DNA of 64,000 bases from Malaya genurostris (taxonomy: Eukaryota > Arthropoda > Insecta > Diptera > Culicidae). The notes beneath the pieces were generated by a model. That model was not told the origin of the DNA and made no database searches. It worked only from the letters and a program-made list of their open reading frames with translations. Below are positions 33,219-44,740 of this stretch, one piece after another (positions within the stretch are counted from its first letter, which is position 1; every line of letters begins with the position of its first letter). The DNA lies in NCBI RefSeq assembly GCF_030247185.1, contig NC_080572.1:295726314-295790313 (forward strand), given 5' to 3'. Both the position numbers and the translations under genes were made by a program.

Positions 33219-33790
33219 TTTGAGGTGTCAAAACACCTAATCTATCTGATTGTACATCATTCATTACATAATAAATTAACTTATATATCTAATATCATAT
33301 CGGTTGATCAGATAGATCAATCAACTTAACTTACTTACCAAAAGATTATTCGATTAAAGATAGAAAAGTTTGGAAACGTTCAAATTCAACCGATTTCTTT
33401 TTGTTTCAGGCAAAGAACCGGCTCAAAACGAATACAACACTATCGCACAGTATTTTATAGCCAGAGATGCCAGGGTGTATTTCGTAGAATTTGCGCATGC
33501 AAAATGCTCTCATATAAGTACTCAATATTGTTGGTCAAGCCAGTAAACATAAGACAATTTCATTTCTGTCAATTTTCCGGATATATATAAAAACTGTAGA
33601 AATCAGAAAAATAGTTGAGGAAGTTAGCAGACAAAAAATATCTTATAGTTAAGAATTTATCGCAAAATTTGCTAATAAGTTTGCAAATCTTACACCCCTG
33701 TCTTAAGCAAAACAGAAATTGAAGAACTGTCAATATGTAGCAGAGATGCCAGGTCTGCTGAAGTGAATGTAAATGTTTTTTTTAATATAC
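33219..33790. other. Upstream region of CHCHD7 with CAGAGATGCCAG repeat ends
   Basis: CAGAGATGCCAGG occurs at 33464 and CAGAGATGCCAGG again at 33741. The inverted form CTGGCATCTCTG lies at 35167-35180. These look like ends of hAT-type elements of uncertain pairing. Confidence 0.45.
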
Positions 33791-33816
33791 TTTATGTTTC
33801 GTCTTCGACTCGTCAG
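33791..33816 (-). ncRNA. Hammerhead ribozyme 3' half, minus strand
   Basis: Minus strand reads CTGACGA, GTC GAA GAC, GAAA, then CATAAA: the conserved core plus stem II and one stem III strand. The strand carrying the cleavage site is not found nearby, so this copy is incomplete. Confidence 0.55.
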
Positions 33817-34389
33817 TACGTAACAGTTTTGTTGAACTGTTATCCCGAATAAAAAATATTGTAGAAATACAATACGATTTGTTGTTACAACACCTGCCAC
33901 AATTTTGCTTTGACCATTGAAAAATATTTTAATGTATTGTTACACACTATTCAATCAATTGTGAATATGCTTTTTACAATAGAATGTATAGGTTGTTAAG
34001 TATCGTAACAATTCAAATTATAAAATTTTCTCATACATGTTTTCTTGGAAAACCATCAAATGTACAGTTTGCATATTGTTTGAAACACCACGTGTACAAT
34101 AAGTTCAATTGTAGAATCGTAGAAACAATATATTGAATCGTTGGAAATGAACAAATTTTTGTCAAGATACAATGAAATGTATTGTAACCCATATATCTAA
34201 TTGTGAATCAATTGTTCATGCTGTAAAATCAATGGTTTATTTTTTTACGGGATGTAACCCAGCACTTAATGTTAATGTAATATACAGTTTATAAAAATCA
34301 ATGTTTTTAAAAACATCCACAAATATTTGTCATTTTGGGATTGGTACCTCGTGAGTGCGCAGTTTTTGCAAAGTGCACATGACTTATTT

Positions 34390-34690
34390 CAAGTTTGCAT
34401 CAGAAGTTCAACATAATCTGCTGATGCACTGATGAGTCGAAGACGAAACATAAAAAAAACATGAATTAAGTTATGTGCACTTTGTACAAACTGGCTACCC
34501 AAGAGGTACAAAACTCCCAAATGACGAAAATCTGTTAGCGGTCAGTATGCCGTCAAATTTGTTTCGTTCTTTCGGCACGTTAGGTTAAACATAGCGCTTC
34601 GGCGCAAACCAGTGGGGGTTTGCATCAGCAGTTCAACATAATCTGCTGATGCACTGATGAGTCGAAGAATAAACGAAAAAAAAACATGAT
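34390..34690 (+). repeat. Two hammerhead-repeat monomers, 5'-truncated
   Basis: 34429-34454 has CTGATGA, GTCGAAGAC, GAAA, CATAAA. 34653 onward has the same core with damage (GAATAAAC in place of GACGAAAC). Each is preceded by a GCATCAG...CTGATGC stem I hairpin. Between them lies monomer body (TTATGTGCAC, AAAATCTGT, TTTGTTTCGTTC) shared with the 49-kb array. The cleavage-site strand is missing in both. Confidence 0.65.
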
Positions 34691-35185
34691 CCGCAAATAG
34701 TTTCTTGCCGACCTAAACCTTTTACTTCATGAAATAAACATAACCCTCACATCCAAAAAGTCGCTTGTGGCTGACCAGCCGCAGGTTGCCGATCAATGAT
34801 CTAAACTCATGCACATGAGAGTTAATCTCTTCTACAATTAATAAATTTCATAACTTTTCCAAACCGTTCAAATCTTTTCTGATAAAATTTGGTAGCAGAT
34901 AAAGTTTAGATTTACTTCCCTTGTCTGATACTCATTCAAGTCGTCGTATTATAAACCTTAGTCATAACTAAATCCTATAACAACTAGCTTTTAAGTTAAG
35001 CTATTTAGTACAGAATTATTTTAAGGAACTTTATATCAAGAAAATATCATTCATATAAATTATTCTTAATCAATTTTACTACGAAAAATTATCGAAATGT
35101 CGTTTGTCAATAACAGACATAAACAGATATATTATGCAGGTTCCTACAGAGCTCCTTTAAAATAATCTGGCATCTCTGGCATGGT

Positions 35186-36473
35186 AAAATAGAAAAACAC
35201 GCTCACGAAAAAGGTCTCTAATTGTGGGTTACTACACGGGAAAACATGAATCGTACCTGAGTATGACACTGAAAAAAAACGAATTTTGAATTTTGAATTT
35301 CTTTGTTCCTACATATTAAAAAAGGTACAGTAGGCTATTTGCACCCTAGAGGCGTTTCATTACTTGATGATTTATTTGCTATTACTCTACAATATTGTTC
35401 ATTCAATACAAATTTGTGTTACATACACAGTAAAAAAAGAATTGCGACAATCTGTATGCCATTATCAATTAATGTGAAAAAAATTTAGACGTACTGAACA
35501 TCAAATGCAATAATTTTCTACTTTCGAGAAAAACTGCAAATAAATCAAACATTATTACATCGAAACAACGTATTGAGTAGATTACATCAGCTTGACTGAA
35601 TATTGTATACGATTCTTATAAGAATTTATGCATCTTATCGTGTAATATTACAATCTTTAGAACGACACCAACATATTTGTGATATTACATCAAAACTGCT
35701 ACACATCATTACTCACTACTGATGTATTCGGTTTTTGCTTTTGAAGTTTTTTCACCGGTTCTTGTAAAAAAAACGAATTTAATTAATCCAGTCCGGTTTT
35801 TGCTCTCAATGTTTTATCCGATTCTTGTATTCGAAAATACATAAATATTTAAATAAAACTTCTTGAACTCAAGATATCTAATGATGATATTTGACAATTC
35901 TGATACAACTCTAGCGTGGAATACGGATGGTTCATAACCCAGTCAACCAGGCCCGTATCCAGGATTTGGTTTCGGGAGGGGCCCTGTTCAAAAACCCAGC
36001 CATGACGCAATTTTAAGTAACTTCAAAAGCAAAATACCTACAATCTCGATACGACATAAACCAATACTGGATCGGATAATATATTTTAAAACACTGAACA
36101 AATATGCATAATACTTACCTTTTCGGATGTTGTGTAGAACTTTAAAATTCAGCCACTTGTGTAGAACTTTAGAAACAATTAGAAAAAAAACTATTCGTTA
36201 TCAGTTGTCAATACCACGTCTGCAGCTGTCACAAGTAATCTTCTGACAGTAAACTTCTGTGTTAGCAGAAACACTGGCACAGCTGGCGATATTGGTCAAT
36301 TAGGAGGGAAAATTTATACCATCCTCTAGTATTTCTGCTAGAATTAACATCATCTACACCCTGAATTATAGTAAGTGCGAAATAAAACTAAAAAAAAAAC
36401 TAAGTATGATCCACCTAGTGGTGTGATAATGCATTTCTCTTGTCATTCACACAGTTTCATTGAAACATTTCTA
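35186..36473. other. Noncoding interval
   Basis: AT-rich sequence. A GGCCCGTATCCAGGATTTGG-type word near 35950 resembles repeat debris. No gene is supported. Confidence 0.4.
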
Positions 36474-36689
36474 CACGGCTAAAAATCCATTGCCGGTACC
36501 ATGATTAAGAAATTATGAAAACCATGAAACATGTCTTCTTATAAGATCATGCCTATTACTGATGATTCTCATGATGTGAATCTTTTTGCTCATAGAATCA
36601 TCAGTAATAGGCATGATCTTATAAGAAGACATGTTTCCTTATTTTTCTAATTTCTTAATCATGGTACCGGCAATGGACTTTTATCCGTG
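36474..36689. mobile_element. Foldback MITE with about 95-bp near-perfect arms
   Basis: Arms 36474-36569 and 36594-36689 are reverse complements with few mismatches. They begin CACGGCTAAAAATCC and contain ATTGCCGGTACCATGATTAA and ATAAGATCATGCCTATTACT. A loop of about 24 bp separates them. The transcript would form a long hairpin. Confidence 0.85.
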
Positions 36690-39673
36690 CATTATTAAGA
36701 TAATTTATAACACGAGTTTGGGTTTATTTTTGATACAAATTCATTCAGATTGATTCGGCTAGATTACAAAAGCATGCTTCAGCGCTTACGTCACATATTC
36801 GTCAACACCTCTGAAACCAACTATATTAACAATAATATATTTGAAATCAATGCTGGTGAAATTGTGCCGATAGAAAAAAAAGCTGTTTGTCGGACACAAT
36901 TCAATAGTAGTTTTCGAACGAGCCTTAGCTTGTTGAAATCGGTTAAGCCATTTCCGAGAAAAGTGAGTGATTCTAAGTGTCAGTCACTTAATCTTCGAAG
37001 TTGATCCATAATCCAATTGCCTAACTAGTGAAAAACTTGAATGTCACCGATTTAACTGTTCATCATAAAAATGAATGGAACAAGTTATCGGAGAATGTTT
37101 TCGGATGGATTCTTTAAGTATTCTCCTAGAAGTGAAGTGTTTTGCTGATTTCGTAGTTAGATCTTGGACAACAATGTATTGCAAAACGTGAACAACAATG
37201 TTCAGTCATTATTAGCAGAATAGAAACTTATTAACATTTAATAAACTTTGATTGTTTCCTGGTATAACCGGAACCCATCCGTCACAGGAAGTTAGCGAAT
37301 CAGTATTCAGCCCGTAAGTTCCCTAGCAGACGATTGTCGACGGAGTGGATACTTGGAAATGTTCTATTGATTAGTTTTCGAGCCGCACGTCCGGTTAAAA
37401 ATCAGATCCTCCATTCGTACCACTCTATTCTTTGTCGCAAATGAAACGCGAAGTTATTTGCAAATTGTCTGCTGCACATCTGTATCTACACCGGCATTCG
37501 GGCGGTCCAATGTTATGGTCATAGTGGCAGCATGTACGTACGTATCAATGTGCTGGTCATTATGCAATTTTACTCACCCGTTCGAGATTTACTTTTTTCT
37601 CTTGTTCCTGTTTTCGCAGTCTCTTGTGTTCGATCTTTTCTCACAATGTGCAGAAACTGATTCATCTTCTCGCGGGTACCTCCTCTTTGACCCAAACCGT
37701 GGGTCCCCTGAAAGGTACGGCTAGGTCAGTGTTTGCTTTACAGTTGGCAAGGATAATGCAATTGGATCATACGCCCCGACGAAAAAAAAATCTTAGACAA
37801 CGCGGAAACATCGCGGCGTTCTAACTTAGAGCTAATTATGTTTGACATATTTGTCCCGTCGTCTGTTCGCTAACTGTAGATTTGCTCTGAATTCAAGCTT
37901 CGACCAAGTTAGTGCTATGTCAACCTTTCAACAGTTCATTATTTACTCGGGCTGCAAGTGTGAGACTTGTAAAGCAAAGCATACGATTAAATCGAGCGTT
38001 GGTTTTATTGTTCTGCCGAGTTTCTTGTTCCAGGTGACCAATCTTACATTTCTTTGGACTTGCCCTTCGCTAAACAAGCGACAATAATATAACCGTCTCT
38101 AGTCGCTGAACTGGTGGGATGCGAGAGTATCGACCAGCAGATACAGCACTTATTGCGGCATTGACATTGTGCATACATATCGTGGTTCGGCATCGCACCG
38201 GTAGAGGAATACACCGAGAAGAAATGATCTATGGGTTGTATTCTCATCCTCATCGTCCAGCGTTAATTTAATTCATTCTCGCCAGTAGTCGGCAAATGTG
38301 CATACACAAAGTGCACTAGATATGGAGGAATGGTGGGTTAAGCGGACATTGTCGAAATGAAACAAAAAAATAGTTATAACAGTCACCATCAATGGACTTG
38401 GTTTGTGATTTCAAAATTGATAATAGAAAATTTATGTAAATTACTGGGTAAACTCGAACTTTTCAACGTAAGTTTCCAAGGACTCGCTTTGCCCCACGAA
38501 CAACCGAGCCAAGCTCTGAGGAACATGCACCAAGGGCACATGCAGCGTGGGAGGGGGAGTGGCTTAAGCAAAGTACTTGCAAAAAGTAAGCAACCGGAGG
38601 CAGCATAATTCTGTGCATACATGTGAAGATTCCCGCATTATTTATATACCTGGCGTGGAATTCACGCCGTCGAGCCGACTTTTCTCGACTGAACACGCCG
38701 ATCGGAACGTGTGGTTATCATGATATGGTGACCTGTTTGCGTTTCTTTCTGCCCCGTTTCGAATCGCACTCGATCCACATTATAACCATTTCAATTTGCC
38801 TCCGCAGAATTACTCCCGTTTTGGGAGGTACATATGCCTGTAGTGTATGGAATTGAAACAATATGGATTATTACAAAGTTAACCATTGTGCTCGTTGGTA
38901 TTTTGCTAATTGGTATATTTCAATACTGCAAATCAGATCGGTGCAAAATTATTGAATTATCATTTGCCAATGCATCGCCAGAGTTCATCATCATCATTAC
39001 CGATCCACTTTTAGTCAAGTCTTGAACTCGACCATAAATTACTTTCGAATTTTGCGGTAAAATTTATCACTTTCCCGACTGGAAGGGTGTGGCCTAACGT
39101 TAACTGGGATACTCGAACAATTTACAGTAACAGGTCAAATTGTTTACAAAGGAAACGAAAAAAAAGTTGCTTGAATTGAACTGAACATAAACCTGTAACG
39201 AGTTTTTATATAACAGTTTTCATTGTATGAGTTCCTCGCCAAAACAACAAACAAATATTTTTGGAACCCATTATAGCTGCTGTTTGCGCTGTTTCTGGGT
39301 AAATTTTTAGAAAAACAATATGTAATTCGAGCATGAAATCTGTCATTGGAAAGTTCAGTTCCGTGGCGGAATGTGTGGAATAAATTCCAACGTAGAAGGA
39401 TCTTGAAATATCTCCGTTTGTTATACGGATTCGATGGTCGTGCTGATGCTGGTGTCTACTGTCGTAAAATGAGGCTAGAGAGCGCAGACATCTACGCCCT
39501 TTCTGTGTGGAATACAATCGGCACTTCAGCAGAGAATATGTGCTTTCACTACGAATCAGAAACTAAGCATCAAAGCTCGAAATGGAAGTCAAAAAATTGC
39601 TGTAAGAAATGTATTGAACTGAAGGGAGAATACTTGGAATAATAAATTTGAAAAGCTCAAGAAATCTTGTTTA
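36690..39673. other. Interval without supported genes
   Basis: 37.4-39.0 kb is richer in GC than its surroundings and has several short frames on both strands, none with recognisable domains. It may hold regulatory sequence or noncoding exons. A 98-codon frame at 39346-39642 has a Cys/Lys-rich end but begins without an ATG and is not convincing. Confidence 0.3.
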
Positions 39674-40947
39674 TGGAGTGTATCGAAAATAAGCTATCCA
39701 TAAATTTTTCTTTCAAATCATGATAAAAAACGATATTTTATTCAAACTAAAAATTGATCCTTTATTGTACGAGGTTAAACTTGAGCATAATGAAAACCGG
39801 ATGAAATTTATGTTATTCCTTCACGAATTTTAGAAATTTTGATCGAACGCTCTTCATCAAGTTCCGGACAAGTATTGCATCGCATTTTTGGACGCTTGAG
39901 CCCAAATTTTTTTTTAAACTCCTGCATGTTTCCAGCTTCCTTACCAGTCTTCTTGAAGACCCCCTTCACGAGTGCCCAGTAACGTTAGATGGGTCGAAGC
40001 TGGGGGCAATTTGGTGGATTGGTACTTTTCCTAATGAAATTTATACCCTTTTCCGCAAGCCAATTGAGAGTGGTTTTGGCATAGTGTGCCGACGCTAAAT
40101 CCGGCCAAAACAGTGGAAGTGTACTATGCTTTCTTATACAAAGGCAGCAATCTCTTCTAGAGACGCTCAGATCGATAGATCTCTGCATTTATAGTTCCGG
40201 TAGTGTTGAAAAATAGTTAACTTCAAACCACAGGAACATATTGCTTGCCACACCAGTACCTTTTGACCGAATTTCTCCACTTGAATCGATCTGTCCGCAT
40301 CGCTCACATCCTCCCCAACGACGACAGTAAAGTATTGTGGACCTGGAAGGGTTTTTGAGTCCTCCTTTACATAAGTCTCATCGTCCATCGAAACGCATGC
40401 ATCCGGACACTGTAAAAGACACGAATACAATTTCCGGGCCCTTGTTGCTGCTCGCTTCTTCTGTTCTACACTTTGTTTCAAGATTTTCTGCTTCTTGTAG
40501 GTCTTCAGGTGATTTCGTCTCTTGATACGCTGGATCATTCCGACACTCGTTCCTGCTTTTTTGACCAAATCACTTATTGACATTGATTTGTTCTTCATGA
40601 TTAGAGATACCACTTTCTGATCCAGTTTCGGGTTGGAAGAACCGGGTTTTCTGCTTCTTCCTGGTAGCTCATCCAAAGAATAGTGTTCCCAGACTTATTA
40701 ATGATGGTTTTAACACTGGCATGATAAATTTCAAACCGTTTCACCAATTTTCGCATAGTAATACCCTTCTCACACATGTGTCCAGTACCTTAATTTCCAT
40801 TTCATTTTGAAAACGCAGAATTTCAACCGCACAAACAAGTAAGCAAACGAAAGCTGACAGCCAAACGCACAGCATGCTGTGATCTGAGCATAAAAAACCA
40901 TCATACGTACAACACAAATGTATGTAGCTTATTCTCGATACACTCCT
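39674..40947 (-). mobile_element. Defective Tc1/mariner element, DD37E type
   Basis: Ends share GGAGTGTATCGA and AATAAGCTA as inverted repeats, and TA flanks both sides (39672-39673, 40948-40949). The 1.27-kb length is typical. It carries the broken transposase listed separately. Confidence 0.85.
39826..40816 (-). pseudogene. Tc1/mariner DD37E-like transposase, inactivated
   Basis: Reads on the minus strand in broken frames. The N-terminal helix-turn-helix pair is recognisable (GITMRKLVKRFEIYHASVKT, then ISDLVKKAGTSVGMIQRIKR), then the first catalytic Asp in MDDETYVKEDSKTLPG. The second Asp is in LFWPDLASAHYAK and is reached only after a frameshift near 40170-40188. The third acidic position falls in the context NPPNCPQLRPI*RYWALVK; the codon expected to encode the catalytic Glu is TAA. 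A further frame change lies near the first helix-turn-helix, around 40680-40780. The conserved words are those of the DD37E group described from mosquitoes. The copy is dead. Confidence 0.85.
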
Positions 40948-41295
40948 TATTTGGTGATTTAAGGAATCAGTCTAGAAACCTAATCGATTGAAAGTAACTG
41001 CACAGCAGAACCATCCTGGTTCGGTCACCATCTGTGGTTCTTCATCGCGATTCACACACTTCTCATCTCCTGTCGATATCATTCCGTGCAATTACAGATT
41101 TGCTGACTGAAATTCGATCCATACATTTTTTGTGTGTGATCGAGCTTGTTTCTGAATCCAGTTTTGTGGATCTTTTTGGAGTGATTTTGACTTTTGAATG
41201 CTTCAATTATGCGCAGTAATACCTGCGTTTTATAGGTTTTCTTATTTCGAGGTGAACGAGTCATTGTCTGATGTTTTTCAGTACGAGAAACTGAA
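40948..41295. other. Noncoding spacer
   Basis: No supported gene. It precedes the 9-bp minisatellite. Confidence 0.4.
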
Positions 41296-41552
41296 TTATG
41301 TAGAATTTGCAGAATTTGTAGAATTTGTAGAATTTGTAGAATTTGTAGAATTTGTAGAATTTGTAGAATTTGTAGAATTTGTAGAATTTGTAGAATTTGT
41401 AGAATTTGTAGAATTTGTAGAATTTGTAGGATTTGTAGAATTTGTAGAATTTGTAGAATTTGTAGAATTGGTATAATTTGTAGAATTTGTAGAATCTGCA
41501 GAATTTTTAGAATTTGTAGAATTTGTAGAACTTGTAGAGCTTGTAGAATTTG
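41296..41552. repeat. (TTTGTAGAA)n 9-bp tandem repeat
   Basis: About 28 units with few substitutions. Because the period is divisible by three, both strands stay open: Val-Glu-Phe on + and Thr-Asn-Ser on -. These frames should not be called genes without expression evidence. Confidence 0.95.
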
Positions 41553-42672
41553 TTAACAATCAAAAATGGGGCAAAACAATCGATATCAAATCTTTCATTT
41601 TGAGGTAGACTACGAAAGGTCTCTGTTTTCTTGTCCGAAACCAGCAAAAGTGGAATGGAACGAACCAGGAAAATATTTTCTTATGCAGAATCTCACTCAA
41701 AATATGACGTATGTGCCATCTACTAGATCGCGCACCTTCACTGTTCAGTGAACCAGCACCAGCTACTTCACAGTCATTTCCTATCAAATATTTCAACAAT
41801 CGATCAAATCAAGCTACATTTAAAACATGTTGTTACTCATTGTGACTAGCGTGCTCAAAAATTAAGATTCTCAATTAAGATTCTCTTACTTCAACTACGG
41901 GTACTCATAACAAACGAATGTCAATCTCAGTGTCTTTTTGAGATGAATCTTTTGAGTCTCAGTTTTTTTGAGATGATATTGTTAGTCAAGAATTTATTGG
42001 GTTTGGTGCTGAACATGACGGGTTTCTTATTAATTTCACTGGAAGAAAATAGCCAAGCAGATTTTTATTCTGCTAGTACAAAAAAGCATTTACTTCAATA
42101 ATAATTGCAGTAGGGTAACGAAGGGTTTCTGATTTATTTAAGTGCGATTTCGTACTTCATAGAATCTTATATGTAACTGTCCTGCATTGGCGCAAATACG
42201 TATCCGGGTTTTTGGTGTATCCGGGTTTTTGGTATGGTGAGCTAAAATTGAAGGATATTCTATCGTTTCTCATCCAATATTGTTAGAAGCAATAGTCAGA
42301 GGAGTTCATCGTTCTTCCTGGAGTTAATAAATCGCTTCTGTTTTTATTCTGAAAGGTTTTAACAGATTGTTTGGCCGAATTTATTTCTGTTCATACATAT
42401 TGCGAATCGTTCTTCATTCTTCCAGGAAAGCAGAATGGTGACGCTTTTGTAAAATCTCTAAATCCTCTCGGGGGTTGGAGGTTTTATCAAATTGGCATTT
42501 TGGCACCTGCCGATCATTCAACATCCTTTCGTGGATGCAGAACGATTCATTTCTTTTTGTTTTGTCCTTCTCTTCCTCTCAGGAGAATGATGAAAAGTCA
42601 TGGTAAAGCACAAATCTCCAAATAACTAGGGAAACGTACCACTTGAGCCAATTAGTTCTGACTCCTGATCTG
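41553..42672. other. Noncoding interval
   Basis: A 61-codon ATG frame at 41566-41751 has no recognised features. TATCCGGGTTTTTGGT is duplicated at about 42200-42235. Otherwise featureless. Confidence 0.35.
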
Positions 42673-42780
42673 AGGGTAACGGAGGTATTTTGGCCATTGT
42701 AATATATTTTGGCATGGCACCCATAATTTTGGTTGTAATAAACGATCTATGAGATTGGCTAAAATACCTCCGTTACCCTT
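42673..42780. mobile_element. Short TTAGGGTAAC-family MITE
   Basis: AGGGTAACGGAGGTATTTTG at 42673 is matched by the reverse complement CAAAATACCTCCGTTACCCT-like end at 42780 (one mismatch). It is only 108 bp, so it is an internal-deletion derivative. Confidence 0.8.
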
Positions 42781-43897
42781 TCGTCTCGTTTTGAATTATA
42801 ACTATGTAAATCAATAACATAGCAATATTGAACATGTGTTCAATATGTTAACCAAGAAAATGTTTTACCTGAAAGTATCGCGCAAATTGAAAAAGGCGGG
42901 TGGGTAATGTCAGAGACATAACTGGATGTCGTGAATACGAAAACAACTGGCATGTTCCTTAACACTTCCGAATATCAATTAGTTGATCAATTGTATGAAA
43001 TTGTATGTAGAATAAAAATAATGTAGAATTTGAAATGCACCTAAACTAAAGTACAGATTAGTTACATTTAACATTCTAACACAAATATTATGAAATAACC
43101 AGTATAGTTCTTTATAATAAAATAATGGTGGCTCTGAAAAGAACCGTTTATGAAAGCGTTTGTGATGGAGAGTGATGAGTTGAATTCGTGTTCCGATGGA
43201 TGCCGCTGACTTCCGTTATCTAATTCCAGGCTGAACTGTTGTACGTGGGTACGATGCTGATATGGTTGGTGTAGGTGTAGCGTTTACAACCGATTATAAT
43301 CTTACAGTAAAGAAAACAATAATTCGCTGGGTTGATCAATGATACAATAGGGCTAATTTATTGAACGAAACTATCAATATGCTATAGGGATTCGTTTCTA
43401 GCATTCAGAATGGTCAAATTGCGTAATTCTCTACGACATTAAACTCTGGAATATTTTTCGCAAAAACAAAGAAGGCTTCACTTGATCTCGATTACTGTGA
43501 ATTTCACACAGCGAAAAGTGCACAAATCTAACCAAACTGTTCTAGATTTGCACTAAACTGGGGATATTTACCTTCGATTTGCGAACAACAAATCCTAATA
43601 ATTCTTTAGATAACTTTTGAGCAATTAGAACGGCTGATTTTGTGTAATGCTCTCCACCGTTATTTTTTCATCAATGCAAATGACTGGCAGCTGTGACGTA
43701 ATCGCTCTTGTCGGAAGCGAAACTAGCTTTGCAAACGATACAAAATACAACTGCTCGCAGTGGCGATAGAATCCAAACTGATCCAATTTTTGTTAGGAGC
43801 TTTCTTTTTACGTGATTTCGTTTGTAGCTTTTTCACTAATGGGCGGTCCTAACGGCTATAAAAATAGCCGCATACAGAATTTTAATGTCGATTATTT
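42781..43897. other. Noncoding; family A left end at about 42900-43000
   Basis: GTAATGTCAGAGACATAACT with GGATGTCGTGAATACGAA starts near 42905. A segment at 43365-43425 (AACTATCAATATGCT, then CGTTTCTAGCATTCAGAA) is repeated at 44094-44150. Confidence 0.5.
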
Positions 43898-44055
43898 ATG
43901 GTGACGGGTATAGCGTGATGGGTAAGTCGATGCCTATCACGCAGCCCACATGGGTTCGATCCCCAACCCCGCACATAGGGTCAGAAAGCTTTTCTGACCC
44001 GAAGATGTGAATGACCTTAAGGTTAATATCTCTCTAATTGAAACAAAAAAAAATT
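43898..44055 (+). mobile_element. tRNA-derived SINE with target duplication
   Basis: The head has a pol III A box (TAGCGTGATGGGTAAGTCG) and B box (GGGTTCGATCCCC). It is followed by GGGTCAGAAAGC/GCTTTTCTGACCC-type hairpin sequence, a short body and an A-rich tail. TCGATTATTT flanks it at 43888-43897 and 44056-44065, so it is a clean insertion. It resembles tRNA-related SINEs of mosquitoes. It must rely on a LINE for movement. Confidence 0.9.
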
Positions 44056-44220
44056 TCGATTATTTCATTTCGGATTTGCATAATTTATTGAAATCAACTA
44101 TCAATATGCTGTAGGGATATGCGTTTCTAGCATTCAGAAGCACCAAATTGTATTGAATTATTATTAATTATCATTTAGATAACTCGTTCTGCTCACAACT
44201 TTGTAGGGGTATGAGGTGGG

Positions 44221-44247
44221 ACCATCATCATCATCATCATCATCACG
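44221..44247. repeat. (CAT)n microsatellite
   Basis: Eight to nine CAT/ATC units. Confidence 0.9.
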
Positions 44248-44529
44248 ATTTGTTGTACAGCAGCAGATATTTTGTTCTCTTCCTCAGAACGCATTCTGAT
44301 TGGCTGGTGTTGACATGGGTCAAATGAGACAGGTGTTTCAATAGTGTACTATTGAAATATTGCAATGCTTTTGCTATACACGTTTAAGTTGAAAAATTTC
44401 GATTCTATTGGTAGTTAGATTATATAAATCCTTTCACAGATCACTGAGATATGAGCTTTAAAAAGCAAGGCAAACGCGCCTTATGGATTACCCCCTTTGA
44501 TACTCGTTTATACCAAACATTTCAGAAAA

Positions 44530-44740
44530 GTTTAATTTTGAATTATTTGAGATTATGTCACACAACTGATAATTTTATCATAAAATTGTGATCATATTTC
44601 CGATGGCGTGTAGCAAAAATAATGTTGATTCGTTAGATACAACAGGAGATATTCACCATCAAAAACTTATCGCTCTCTCAGAGGATAAGTTTTGAAAAGG
44701 CACCCCATAGTTAAGTAAGTCGTATTCACGACAAAAAAAA
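44530..44740 (+). repeat. Family A right half
   Basis: Has TTATCATAAAATTGTGATCA, TTTCCGATGG, ACAACAGGAGATATTCACC and ends AAAAGGCACCCCATAGTTAA, then GTCGTATTCACGAC. Confidence 0.6.

Larger units (their letters stand above)
33465..35180. mobile_element. Possible composite hAT-type element bounded by CAGAGATGCCAG
   Basis: Inverted CAGAGATGCCAG ends enclose 1.7 kb including hammerhead-repeat copies at 33791-34690. No matching 8-bp duplication is seen, and a second internal copy of the left end exists, so the boundaries are tentative. Confidence 0.35.

Noticed and set aside
41198..41559. Frames of repeated Val-Glu-Phe and Thr-Asn-Ser
   Set aside because: Product of the 9-bp minisatellite; no flanking coding sequence.
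43898..43985. A functional tRNA gene
   Set aside because: A and B boxes are present but the cloverleaf is poor, and a SINE body, A-tail and target duplication follow.
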